This document shows positions 1 to 8,026 of a stretch of 64,000 nt of DNA, piece by piece. The notes beneath the pieces were generated by a model, which worked only from the letters and a program-made list of their open reading frames with translations, was not told where the DNA came from and ran no database searches. The DNA comes from CAVYOE01 sp963770155 (GTDB lineage: Bacteria; Actinomycetota; Thermoleophilia; Solirubrobacterales; 70-9). The number at the start of each line of letters is the position of its first letter. The first letter of the stretch is position 1. The stretch lies in contig CAVYOE010000001.1 of NCBI GenBank assembly GCA_963770155.1, positions 558,001-622,000 on the forward strand, written 5' to 3'. A program made the position numbers and the translations under genes.

Positions 1-264
1 GGGTGTCCGGCCGGGTTCGTCAAAGCCTGGGGCGGCGTGCGGCCGGTCGGCAGCGCGGTGGTCCAGATCGAGCGCAGCGACGGCGGCGCCTTCGTCCCCG
101 CGACCCCGCCGTTCAACACGGACTCGCTCGGCTACTTCAGCCGGAAGCTGGGTTACCGCACGGGCCGCGAGTTCAGGATCGTCTGGTACGACGCCCAGGA
201 CGGCATCGAGGCCTGTAGCGGCCCCTGCGTCGGCCCCTCGATCCGGCCGTACAACTTCAAGTAA
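1..264 (+). CDS. C-terminal part of an unrecognised protein (5' end outside window)
   Basis: The reading frame is open from the first base and ends at 264, giving 87 residues of the C-terminus. Nothing in it matches a family I can name. It is not strongly charged and has two cysteines close together near the end (ACSGPC), which would suit an exported protein, and the neighbouring plus-strand genes are exported. The start lies upstream of the window, so any signal peptide cannot be checked. An in-frame GTG at 37 is more likely an internal valine than a start. The assignment as coding rests on the open frame and GC-rich third codon positions. Confidence 0.5.
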   Translation, partial: GCPAGFVKAWGGVRPVGSAVVQIERSDGGAFVPATPPFNTDSLGYFSRKLGYRTGREFRIVWYDAQDGIEACSGPCVGPSIRPYNFK

Positions 265-356
265 GTGCCCCTGCGGCGGGCCTGTCCCGGCGCGGCACGC
301 ACCGATAGGGTCCCCCCATCAGGTCAAGGAAGGCCAACTCGATCAGGGAGGTCCGG

Positions 357-1208
357 ATGACAGGTGTTCGACTGACGCAGAAGCTCGTAGCCGCGGCGCA
401 GGTGCTCGCCGTCGGGGTGGCGTTGGCAGTACCGGCTTCGGCCGGCGCGGCGACCTTCACATCGACCACCGGGCTCGGATCTCCTCCCGCCTCCGGACCA
501 TCATCGATCAGTGTCAGCGGACTCGAGGGGACGGTGACCAAGGTGCGCGCCACCCTGAATAGCGTTGACCACCAGGACGGCACGGACATGGACGTCCTCC
601 TGGTCGGTCCGGCGGGCCAGAGCTCGATTCTGATGAGCGACACCTGCACTGCGTTGGTCAACGATACGTTCACCTTCGACGATGCGTCCGCAGGCGCGCT
701 GGGCGGCAGTTGCCCGAGCGGCACGTTCAAGCCGACGGACATCACCGACTTTGGCGCCGACGGCTTTGTCAACCCTGCTCCACCCGGGCCTTACCAGGCC
801 GGCCTCGCCATCTTCAACAACAGGCCGCCGAACGGGACCTGGAGCACCTTCCTGACCGACGACCAACTGGACGCCTCCGGCGGCGGCTTCAACAGCTGGA
901 CCTTGGAGCTCGAGACCTCGGGCAAGGCGGGAGTCCAGTGCGACGGCGTCCCGGCGAGCTTCGTCGGTTCCCCCGGCAACGATGTGATTCGCGGCACACC
1001 GGCACGCGACGTAATTGCGGCGCTGGGAGGCAATGACCGCGTCTTCGGGCTCCGCGGCAGCGACCTGATCTGCGGTGGCGACGACAACGACAAGCTGAAC
1101 GGCGGTCCCGGCAGGGACCGCTTGGTCGGCGATGCCGGGCGCGACAAGTGTGTCGGCGGTCCAAAGAAGGACTCCGCCGTCACCTGCGAGAAGCGAAAGA
1201 AGATCTAA
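357..1208 (+). CDS. secreted protein with P-domain-like region and C-terminal RTX-type calcium-binding repeats
   Basis: 283 residues. The ATG follows a good ribosome site (GGGAGG, 5 bases upstream). Residues 1-32 form a signal peptide ending near ASAGAA. Residues ~33-190 resemble the proprotein-convertase P domain (beta-sandwich; NGTWSTFLTDD followed by WTLELE is the typical closing strand). From ~residue 205 come nonapeptide-like repeats of the RTX/hemolysin type (GGNDRVFG, GGDDNDKLNG, GPGRDRLVG), which in the family bind calcium and drive folding outside the cell. The protein ends with a two-cysteine closing segment (DKCVGG...AVTCEK), which recurs in the RTX protein at 2702-3703. The function is unknown; an extracellular adhesive or structural role is inference. 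Confidence 0.75.
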   Translation: MTGVRLTQKLVAAAQVLAVGVALAVPASAGAATFTSTTGLGSPPASGPSSISVSGLEGTVTKVRATLNSVDHQDGTDMDVLLVGPAGQSSILMSDTCTALVNDTFTFDDASAGALGGSCPSGTFKPTDITDFGADGFVNPAPPGPYQAGLAIFNNRPPNGTWSTFLTDDQLDASGGGFNSWTLELETSGKAGVQCDGVPASFVGSPGNDVIRGTPARDVIAALGGNDRVFGLRGSDLICGGDDNDKLNGGPGRDRLVGDAGRDKCVGGPKKDSAVTCEKRKKI

Positions 1209-1217
1209 CGCGGTGCT

Positions 1218-2519
1218 CTAAGCCCGCGTAAAGCGGCGCCCTGCGGTCGGCGAGTCGTCCTCGTCGAGCGCGGGGCGCTTGCTCGTTACCGGCTGCAAGT
1301 AGGGCTCGCGCTCGGGCGCCGTGATGTCGCCGTCCTCCCCGTCGGCGGCCTCCGCCTCCATCTGTGCAATCCGCTCGGGGGTGAGCTCCCCGGCGTTCTC
1401 CTCCTCGATCTTGGCCAGCCACTCGGCGCCTTCGCTCGCCTTCTGCGTGTCCACTTCGACGCCGCCCCGGTCGAGGGACTTGTCGATTTCGGCGAAGAGC
1501 GCTTCGACCAGCTCTGCCTGCGGCACCTTCCGCAGGGGCTTGCCGTGGGCGAAGATCAGCCCCTCGTCCTTGGCGCCGGTGATCCCGAAGTCCGCGTGCG
1601 AGGCCTCGCCGATCCCGTTCACGGCGCAGCCGAGGACCGCGACCTCGATCGGCTCGGTGTAGGCCTCGAGCCGCTGCTCGATCTCGGCGACCACCGTGTC
1701 CATGTCGAACTGGAGCCGGCCGCAGGTCGGACAGGCGATCAGGACCGGGCCGCGCTGGCGCAGCTGCAGGGCTTTGAGGATCTCCCAGGCGACCTTGACC
1801 TCCTCCTCGGCGTGGAAGGTGGAGAGGCTGATCCGGATCGTGTCGCCGATGCCATCCGCCAGGAGAGTCCCGAGGCCGACGGAGGACTTGAGCGAGCCCG
1901 ACCACTTGGTGCCGGCCTCGGTGATCCCGAGGTGGATCGGGTACGGGATCTTCTCGGCGAGCAGGCGGTTGGAGGCGATCGTGTTGGGGACGTTGGTCGA
2001 CTTGATCGAGACCTTGAAGTTCTCGAAGTCCAGCCGCTCCATGAGCTCGACGAACTCGACCGCGGCCTGGACCAGGGCCTCGACCGGGTCGGTGCGCTCG
2101 AGTTCGTGTAGGTGCTTGGGCAGCGAGCCCGAGTTGACGCCGATCCGCATCGGGACCTCCGCGGCGGTCGCCTTTTCGGCGACCTCGGCGACCTTCTCGG
2201 GGCCGCCGATGTTGCCCGGGTTGAGGCGGATGCAGTGCGCGCCTGCGTCGATCGCTTTGAGCGCGAGAGTGTGGTTGAAGTGGATGTCGGCGATCACCGG
2301 GATCGGCGAGTCCCGCACGATTGTCTTTAGCGCCTCGACGTCCTCGTCGCGCGGCACGGCCACCCTGACCAGATCCGCCCCCGCTTCGGCAACGGTGCGG
2401 ATCTGCTCCATCGTCGCCTCGAGATTCGCCGTCTCGGTCTTGCACATCGTCTGCACGGCGACCGGCGCCCCTCCCCCGATCGGCACGTCGCCTACGAAAA
2501 TCTGGCGTTTGGAAGCCAC
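1218..2519 (-). CDS. ispG: 4-hydroxy-3-methylbut-2-en-1-yl diphosphate synthase IspG (GcpE)
   Basis: 433 residues. IspG converts methylerythritol cyclodiphosphate to HMBPP in the MEP isoprenoid pathway, using a [4Fe-4S] cluster in the cytoplasm. The N-terminal TIM-barrel half is recognisable (VQTMCKTETAN, RLNPGNIGG). The cluster ligands are visible as CPTCGR near residues 262-265 and GCAVNGIGEA near 297-304 (third Cys plus the Glu ligand). There is a ~45-residue hydrophilic C-terminal extension beyond the usual end. In many actinobacteria ispG follows dxr and rseP; here those two genes lie about 9 kb away in the 11.7-18.8 kb cluster, so the pathway genes are near each other but separated. Convergent with the RTX gene at 357-1208, only 9 bases away. 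Confidence 0.95.
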   Translation of the reverse strand: MASKRQIFVGDVPIGGGAPVAVQTMCKTETANLEATMEQIRTVAEAGADLVRVAVPRDEDVEALKTIVRDSPIPVIADIHFNHTLALKAIDAGAHCIRLNPGNIGGPEKVAEVAEKATAAEVPMRIGVNSGSLPKHLHELERTDPVEALVQAAVEFVELMERLDFENFKVSIKSTNVPNTIASNRLLAEKIPYPIHLGITEAGTKWSGSLKSSVGLGTLLADGIGDTIRISLSTFHAEEEVKVAWEILKALQLRQRGPVLIACPTCGRLQFDMDTVVAEIEQRLEAYTEPIEVAVLGCAVNGIGEASHADFGITGAKDEGLIFAHGKPLRKVPQAELVEALFAEIDKSLDRGGVEVDTQKASEGAEWLAKIEEENAGELTPERIAQMEAEAADGEDGDITAPEREPYLQPVTSKRPALDEDDSPTAGRRFTRA

Positions 2520-2701
2520 GGGGCGAGGATAGCGGTGGCCACGCCTGCGCCGGGAAGAAATCGCGCCTGGAATGCGTCAGAAGGTGGGATAAGTAACCCT
2601 TTGGGCGTCCCTGCCGCTACTTACGGCAGACGACGTGTTTAAGGGGCACGGCCAACAAGGCTGTGCCTACTACCACTCCCAGCTTGGAGGGATCAACTGA
2701 A

Positions 2702-3703
2702 ATGAAGTCAAGACTGAAGATGCTCCTCACCGGGGTCGGCGCGACATGCGCGCTGCTCGTTCCGGTCGGAGCCGCAAATGCAAGTGTTCACGAGAACCTG
2801 ATCAAGGAGGTGCACGAGGCAGGCGCGACCGGCGACTACGTTGTTCTTCAGTCGTATTCGGCGGGCCAGAACCTCGCCGCGGGCGCCAAGGTCATCGCTT
2901 ACGACGGTGGCGGTACGCCGTTCGGTAATCCGGTGGTCCTGAACAACGTAGCCAACGGCGCCAGCCAGGCAACAATCCTGGCCGGTGAGACGACCGTCCC
3001 CGGTGCTGATGCAACGGCGGCCGGATTCAACGTCGTCCAGAACGGCTCGGTTTGTCTGGTCGATGCCGCCAATGTCGGCCTCGACTGTGTTTCGTTCGGA
3101 CTGCCGCCGATTGCGGCGCTTCCGTCCCCGGCCGGCACTCCCCTGGCACTGCCAGGCGGCCAGTTGGCGACCGGACAGTCGATCCTCCGTAAGACCACGG
3201 CGGATTGCCCGACGACACTCGACAAGGCGGATGACACGAACAACAGCAACGCTGATTTCGCCCCCGGGACCCCGAACCCGCGCAACAACGCGTCCCCGAT
3301 CACGGAGACGCCGTGTGCCGGATTCCAGCTCCCGAGCGCCGAGTGCGCAAACGCAACGATCAAGGGCACGACCGGCGATGACACCCTCAGAGGTACGAGG
3401 AAGAAGGACGTCATTGACGGTCTCGCCGGCAACGACACGATCACCGGCCTGAACGGTAAGGACGTCGTGTGTGGCAGCGCCGGTAACGACACCATCAGCG
3501 GTGGCAATGCCAAGGACCGCCTCTTCGGCGGCATCGGCAACGACACCTTGCTGGGTGGCAACGGTAAGGACCGCATGGATGGCGGCGACGGAACCGACGC
3601 CTGCAACGGCGGCCGCGGTAAGGACAGGGCCGTCAATTGTGAGTCCGGAACCGATGCCAAGAAGGGCAAGGGTCCCAAGCCAGGTAAGGGTCCCAAGAAG
3701 TAA
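2702..3703 (+). CDS. secreted LTD-like/RTX repeat protein, first of a tandem paralogue family
   Basis: 333 residues. The start at 2702 is preferred over an upstream in-frame codon because GGAGGG lies ~10 bases before it and a signal peptide (MLLTGVGATCALLVPVGAA) follows directly. Residues ~25-220 form a beta-rich module shared with the next two genes, including a conserved CPTTLDKADDTNNSNADF segment (pattern C-x-T-x-x-D-x-ADD-[TS]-N-[ND]-S-x-ADF). The layout resembles lamin-tail domains, but this is an inference from pattern only. Residues ~228-320 contain RTX-type repeats (AGNDTITG, GNDTISGG, IGNDTLLGG), a two-cysteine closing segment, and a lysine/glycine/proline tail (KKGKGPKPGKGPKK). Probably exported and calcium dependent; the precise role is unknown. 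Confidence 0.75.
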   Translation: MKSRLKMLLTGVGATCALLVPVGAANASVHENLIKEVHEAGATGDYVVLQSYSAGQNLAAGAKVIAYDGGGTPFGNPVVLNNVANGASQATILAGETTVPGADATAAGFNVVQNGSVCLVDAANVGLDCVSFGLPPIAALPSPAGTPLALPGGQLATGQSILRKTTADCPTTLDKADDTNNSNADFAPGTPNPRNNASPITETPCAGFQLPSAECANATIKGTTGDDTLRGTRKKDVIDGLAGNDTITGLNGKDVVCGSAGNDTISGGNAKDRLFGGIGNDTLLGGNGKDRMDGGDGTDACNGGRGKDRAVNCESGTDAKKGKGPKPGKGPKK

Positions 3704-3730
3704 GCCCAGACTAGATTCGCCGATTGATCT

Positions 3731-3760
3731 CGAGAGCCCCGGCACCCGCCGGGGCTCTCG
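3731..3760. terminator. strong inverted repeat after the RTX gene
   Basis: A 12-bp perfect stem (CGAGAGCCCCGG with its complement) around a 6-base loop starts 27 bases after the RTX stop codon. No clear T-run follows, so it may act as a factor-assisted terminator or an mRNA 3' stabiliser. It separates this gene from the next paralogue, which has its own ribosome site. Confidence 0.5.
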
Positions 3761-3826
3761 TGCGTTCTGGGCCCCGAGTGGCTAAGCTTGCGTGCGGAAG
3801 TAAGGGACTTCGGATCGGAGGGATCT

Positions 3827-4567
3827 ATGCGTCGTCGGAACGGACTTTTCGCGGGACTGATCGCCACTGCTGCTGTGCTGGCCCTTGCAGGCAGCGCCAG
3901 CGCCACCTTCCACGACATGAGGATCCGGGCGGTCTTCAAGGGACCGGCCGATGCCTCGTTCATCGAGCTGCAGATGCTCTCCGACGGCCAGAATCAGCTC
4001 GACGGCAAGACCGTCGACCTCTACGACCAGGCGGGCGCTGCCCTCGGTGGGGGTTCGACTCTCCTCGCGAACTCCGGAATAAACGGGCCAATCATCGGCC
4101 AGAGCCAGCGCACGGTCTTGATCGGCGATTCGGCGACCGCGGGAAACCCCGATTTCGTCAACGGGAACCTCTACGGCATTCTCGATGCGAATCCCGGAGG
4201 GGCCGTGTGCTTTGAGGACGTCGACTGCGTCGCCTGGGGCAACTTCGCCGGCCCCCTCCCCTCCCCCGATGCCGATCCCCTCGACACTCTCAGCGCGAGC
4301 ATGGTCAGCCACCGAACGCTCGGGCGTGGCTGTGCCACAGCGCTTGACGCCGCGGATGATTCGAACAACAGTGCCGCCGACTTCCTCTTCGGCTTCTTCC
4401 CGCCACGGAACAACACGGTGGCACCGACCGAGACCCTTTGCCCGCCGCCGCCTGTCGCTGGCCCAACCGGCCAGCGCGCGGCGGCACTGAAGAAGTGCGC
4501 CAAGATCAAGAAGAACAAGAAGAAAAAGAAGAAGTGCAAGAAGCGGGCTAGGAAGCTGCCCGTCTAG
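3827..4567 (+). CDS. secreted LTD-like protein with basic Cys-containing C-terminal tail (paralogue 2)
   Basis: 246 residues. The ATG at 3827 has GGAGGG 5 bases upstream and is followed by RRRNG and a hydrophobic signal peptide ending near GSASA. The module matches the neighbours at 2702 and 4582: an early strand (FHDMRIRAVFKG), SFIELQML, then CVAWGNF and CATALDAADDSNNSAADF. Instead of RTX repeats the protein ends in a lysine-rich tail with two cysteines (LKKCAKIKK ... KKCKKRARKLPV). This tail is nearly the same as that of the next gene. It is probably translocated and retained at the cell surface; the tail may be an anchoring or sorting element (inference). Only 14 bases separate it from the next gene, so the two are probably co-transcribed. 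Confidence 0.7.
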   Translation: MRRRNGLFAGLIATAAVLALAGSASATFHDMRIRAVFKGPADASFIELQMLSDGQNQLDGKTVDLYDQAGAALGGGSTLLANSGINGPIIGQSQRTVLIGDSATAGNPDFVNGNLYGILDANPGGAVCFEDVDCVAWGNFAGPLPSPDADPLDTLSASMVSHRTLGRGCATALDAADDSNNSAADFLFGFFPPRNNTVAPTETLCPPPPVAGPTGQRAAALKKCAKIKKNKKKKKKCKKRARKLPV

Positions 4568-4581
4568 ACGAACGGAGGAAC

Positions 4582-5661
4582 ATGCACCCCCGCATCGGAA
4601 TCAGGAAGTTTGCTCTCGCCACAACCCTGGCCGTCATTGGTGCCGGACTAGTCAGCGTGCCGGCGGCGACTGCGGCGGTGCACGACGTGAAGATCACTGA
4701 GGTCCAGACCGAGTCTTCGACTTCTGTGCATTCGGAGTATGTCGAGCTCGAGATGCTGGGCCCGAATGAGAACAACTTCATGACCTATGGCGCGGAGCTC
4801 GACTTCTACGCCGCGAACGGAACTCTCGACACCACTGTTGGGATCAACGCCACCAATCCTGTGGCGGGCACGAACCGCAAGGTGCTGATCGCCTCCACCA
4901 CTGCTGACGCCGAACTCACGCTGCCACAGGATTACTCGTTCTCGGACAGCGACAACCTCGCTAGCGCGGGCGGAGCGGTCTGCTTCGATGCGCCACTCTT
5001 CCAGGCAGCGCCGATTGACTGTGTGTCCTACGGGTCGTTCAATAACACGACCGCGAACCTCCCGGTCGGTACAGCGGCTTCGGCGCCGGCTACAAACCAA
5101 TCCCTCCATCGAACCACGGCGCGGGGGTGCCCGACGCTGACCGATGGCGCCGACGACACGAATGACAGCCTCGCCGATTTTGCCTCGGCCGCGCGCAGCC
5201 CGATCGGGAATGCGGCGGGCGCCCAGGGGACGCCGTGCTTCACGTTGACGATCACGCGCAACGGCACCGGCACGGGCAGCGTGACCGGCGACGCGGGCCC
5301 AGGTCCGCCCGAGGTCAATATCGCGTGCCCGGCAACGGCCTGCTCCTACCAGGTGCCGAGCGGCTATCAGGTGAGCCTGACCGCGACCCCCACCCCTGGT
5401 TCCACCTTCGTCGACGACTCATGGGTCGGCTGCGTGGGTCTTGGCAATACCTGCTTGACGACGATGGATTCGACCAAGAACATCGCCGTCACGTTCAGCG
5501 GTCCTGCGGCACCGCCCGGCGGAGGTACTCCTCCCACCCCGCCCCCGACCGCGACCCAGCCGACCGGATTACGCGCGGCGGCGCTGAAGAAGTGCGCCAA
5601 GGTCAAGAACAAGACCAAAAAGAAGAAGTGCAAGAAGCGGGCGCGGGCGCTGCCGGTCTGA
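4582..5661 (+). CDS. secreted LTD-like protein with Cys-bracketed insert and basic tail (paralogue 3)
   Basis: 359 residues. GGAGG lies 5 bases before the ATG. A signal peptide ends near ATAAVHD. Residues ~33-215 are the shared module (VHDVKITEV, EYVELEML, CPTLTDGADDTNDSLADF). It is followed by a second beta domain, ~residues 215-310, of the type seen in bacterial repeat domains (FTLTITRNGTGTGSVTGD, CPATACSYQVPSG, LTATPTPGSTF, WVGC), where gaps in mass are filled with 'S-F-x-x-W-x-G-C' motifs. A proline/glycine linker (~310-328) leads to the basic tail (LKKCAKVKNK ... KKCKKRARALPV). Convergent with the propeller gene at 5684. Function unknown, extracellular by the signal peptide. Confidence 0.7.
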   Translation: MHPRIGIRKFALATTLAVIGAGLVSVPAATAAVHDVKITEVQTESSTSVHSEYVELEMLGPNENNFMTYGAELDFYAANGTLDTTVGINATNPVAGTNRKVLIASTTADAELTLPQDYSFSDSDNLASAGGAVCFDAPLFQAAPIDCVSYGSFNNTTANLPVGTAASAPATNQSLHRTTARGCPTLTDGADDTNDSLADFASAARSPIGNAAGAQGTPCFTLTITRNGTGTGSVTGDAGPGPPEVNIACPATACSYQVPSGYQVSLTATPTPGSTFVDDSWVGCVGLGNTCLTTMDSTKNIAVTFSGPAAPPGGGTPPTPPPTATQPTGLRAAALKKCAKVKNKTKKKKCKKRARALPV

Positions 5662-5683
5662 TCCGGCACCGGCTGCTCAGCCG

Positions 5684-6763
5684 CTAGCGCAGGCCGCTAC
5701 CGAGCTTGCGGCGCTTCTTCTTGCGGCAGCGCTTGCGCTTCGCGCGTGACTTCTTGCGCTTGCAGCTCTTCCGCCGCACCTTGCGGCTGAGGCCGGAGTA
5801 GGTCGCGTCAGGCGCGCCGGCGGGTGGCAACGCGGGCCGGACTCCGGCGAGCTCGATCACCTCTCCGCCGAACGTCACCACGTACAGGTTGGGGTGGGAG
5901 AAACCCGTGCGCCCCTGGCCGAATGCGACCGCGCTCGGACCGTCAGGAAACGGCGGCAGATCGACAAGCGAGCAGGCCTGCGGATTGGGGTTGGTCACCT
6001 TCCAGACCTGCCCCCCGCTGACGCCTGCAACGTAGAGCTGGTCGTTCTCGTCGCGGACCATGCCGTCGAGGCCGGCCGTGATGTCGGCGAGCGGCGCCTG
6101 GAAGAAGGTCTCGACCTGGGTGGGGTTGCTCAATCGCACCCGCTTGATCGCCGCCGGCTGGAAGGTCTGGGCCGCGTACAGCCATTCGCCCGCCCGGTCG
6201 ACGACCAGCCCGTTCGGGGAGATCACCGGCGCCCAGTGAGTCTGGACCGGCGAACCGCCCGGCCCGATCCGGTCGATCCCGGCGATCAGGCCGGAGTCGC
6301 TGGATGCGTAGATCTCTCCGGCCGGACCGATTCCGAGACCGTTGGCCATTTGCAGCCCGCTGGCATACGGCGATTTGGCGCCGGTGGCGGGATCGATTCT
6401 GACCAGCCCGGCGGAGGGCGCGATGTTGCCGAACAGGCCGGTGGCGATCGCGTTGCCGGTTCCCACGACCAGGTCACCGTCGGGGAGGAAGACGAAGCCG
6501 CCTCCATCCGGAATTCCGGTGGCCAGCGGATACGGCGCTTGCCCCGGGGCATCGGCGCGCATGACCCGGTCGTTGGCGGAATCGGTGAAGTAAATCCGCC
6601 CCTGGGAGTCGACGATCACCGACTCGAGCATGCCGTAGCCGCTGTAAAGCGTCCGGGCCTGCGGCGGCGAGTCACACGGCGGCGCGGCCGCCGCCGACGC
6701 GGGAACCATTGCCAGCGCCGGCCCCGCCAGCAGCAGGCAGAGAACCCCTCTCAATCCAAGCAC
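5684..6763 (-). CDS. secreted SMP-30/NHL-type six-bladed beta-propeller with basic tail
   Basis: 359 residues from a GTG start; the N-terminus (VLGLRGVLCLLLAGPALA) is a clear signal peptide, which decides the start. The body has repeated propeller strands (ESVIVDSQGRIYFTDSAND, GGGFVFLPDGDLVVGTG, NGLGIGPAGEIYAS, NGLVVDRAGEWLYAAQ, DGMVRDENDQLYVAG), as in the SMP-30/gluconolactonase/LRE group. In the family, such propellers are lactonases or ligand-binding proteins; no metal ligands can be assigned by eye, so enzymatic activity is open. It ends with a cluster of Lys/Arg and two Cys (RRKSCKRKKSRAKRKRCRK), the same kind of tail as on the secreted proteins next door. The start overlaps the upstream same-strand gene by 92 bases. 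Confidence 0.7.
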   Translation of the reverse strand: MLGLRGVLCLLLAGPALAMVPASAAAAPPCDSPPQARTLYSGYGMLESVIVDSQGRIYFTDSANDRVMRADAPGQAPYPLATGIPDGGGFVFLPDGDLVVGTGNAIATGLFGNIAPSAGLVRIDPATGAKSPYASGLQMANGLGIGPAGEIYASSDSGLIAGIDRIGPGGSPVQTHWAPVISPNGLVVDRAGEWLYAAQTFQPAAIKRVRLSNPTQVETFFQAPLADITAGLDGMVRDENDQLYVAGVSGGQVWKVTNPNPQACSLVDLPPFPDGPSAVAFGQGRTGFSHPNLYVVTFGGEVIELAGVRPALPPAGAPDATYSGLSRKVRRKSCKRKKSRAKRKRCRKKKRRKLGSGLR

Positions 6764-7742
6764 CGGCGGATCGTAGCGAGGAGGAGCCCTCTTCCCACGC
6801 AGTCAAGAGCTGGGCGGCGAACCGGGCCTCAAGCTCCAGCAGCGCCCGTGCCCCGAACAGGATCTGGCCGGCAAGCCCGGGTTCGGCCCGGGCCAGTCCC
6901 TCCGCCAGGTCGTAGGTGGCGATGTTCTCGTGGACCGAGTCGGCCTCGACGTGCTCGTCGTAGAAGTCGGCGGCGTCCGGTCCGTAGCCGAGCCGCCGCA
7001 ACCCCTTTGCGTAGCGGCGGTTGGGCACCGGTGAGGTGGTTTCGAAAGCGGCGAGGTGCCCGACGATCGCGCCTCGCCAGTGGCGATGCAGACCGAAGAG
7101 CGAGATCAGGTTGACGGTGGCCAGGGTCGAGGCCGGGATCCGGTCCAGGTAGGCGCCATAGGTCGGATCGAGACCGAGCTCCCCCATCGTCTTTGCGAAC
7201 AACGCCGAATGCATGCGCTCGGGATTACCGCCGCCGTACTCGTCGGCCTGGACTTCGAGCAAGGCGGACTTGGCGGCGCCGTCGATCCTCGGAATCGCAA
7301 ACGAGTGCGGGTCGGCCTCCTTCAGCTGGTAGGCGGAGCGGTGGATGACGAATTCGAGGAACTGCTCGCGTGTCGCCTGGCGCTCGATGTAGTTGGAGAG
7401 CGGCGGACCGTCGTCGGCCCGGACCATCTCCATCAACGCCGTTCCGACGCCCTCCGGCGCGATCTCCGGCTCCGGACCGGCGAGGCCGAGGACGGCGCCC
7501 TCGAAGGCGTGCTCGAGCTCGGCCCGGAACTCCAGCAAGGTCGGCTCCCACTCCCAGCGTTCGTCGACGTCGTCGAAGCCCCGGTAGTGGAGTTCGTAGG
7601 CGACGTAGAGAGCGAGCTGCTCGTCCTCGCCAAACGGGTCGGTGGGGTTGAGCGTCGGCCAGCTGGTCTTTGAGGCAGCCCCGGTTAGGGTCTCGATCAA
7701 GCCGGCGCTGAGCGGGCCTCGGGGTTGCGGCAGCCGGCTCAA
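6672..7742 (-). CDS. iron-containing redox enzyme family protein (heme-oxygenase-like fold)
   Basis: 356 residues, all-helical in appearance. The pattern E-x..., EFVIHRSAYQLKEADPHSF, QADEYGGG, and FYDEHVEADSVHE is that of the heme-oxygenase-like diiron/iron-containing redox family, where Glu and His residues of successive helices hold the metal. Cytoplasmic, no signal peptide. It is transcribed divergently from the CDGSH Fe-S protein at 7781, 38 bases away. The pairing suggests a shared iron or redox role (inference). The last ~30 residues (from SLRSAGAW) are Gly/Ala/Arg-rich and overlap the start of the propeller gene by 92 bases. The true stop may lie earlier and have been lost through a sequence error. 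Confidence 0.7.
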   Translation of the reverse strand: MSRLPQPRGPLSAGLIETLTGAASKTSWPTLNPTDPFGEDEQLALYVAYELHYRGFDDVDERWEWEPTLLEFRAELEHAFEGAVLGLAGPEPEIAPEGVGTALMEMVRADDGPPLSNYIERQATREQFLEFVIHRSAYQLKEADPHSFAIPRIDGAAKSALLEVQADEYGGGNPERMHSALFAKTMGELGLDPTYGAYLDRIPASTLATVNLISLFGLHRHWRGAIVGHLAAFETTSPVPNRRYAKGLRRLGYGPDAADFYDEHVEADSVHENIATYDLAEGLARAEPGLAGQILFGARALLELEARFAAQLLTAWEEGSSSLRSAGAWIERGSLPAAGGAGAGNGSRVGGGRAAV

Positions 7743-7780
7743 CTGTCCTCCACCGTTTCGGCCGGGAAGGATCGGGGCAA

Positions 7781-8026
7781 GTGGAACGCATCAAGATCGA
7801 GTTCGCCGACGTCGAGATCACGCCCTACCCGGACGGGCCCTATCTGCTGCGCGGAGACTTCCGGATCCTCGACGAGGACGGCGAGCCGGTTGATCCGCAC
7901 CGACGAGTGGTCGCGATCTGCCGCTGCGGTCATTCCCGGAACAAGCCCTTCTGCGACGGGACTCACAAGCTCACCGGCTTTCGCGCCGAAGGATCGGGCC
8001 GCGAGGCGCTCGACGGGCCCCGCTGA
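7781..8026 (+). CDS. CDGSH iron-sulfur domain protein
   Basis: 81 residues. The C-terminal half holds the CDGSH motif CRCGHSRNKPFCDGTH: Cys47, Cys49, Cys58 and His62 would ligate a [2Fe-2S] cluster (the 3Cys:1His mitoNEET type). It is soluble, with no membrane segment. Family members act in electron transfer or in Fe-S/iron handling. It lies head-to-head with the iron-containing redox enzyme, and its last 64 bases overlap tail-to-tail with the glycosyltransferase gene on the other strand. Confidence 0.9.
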   Translation: MERIKIEFADVEITPYPDGPYLLRGDFRILDEDGEPVDPHRRVVAICRCGHSRNKPFCDGTHKLTGFRAEGSGREALDGPR

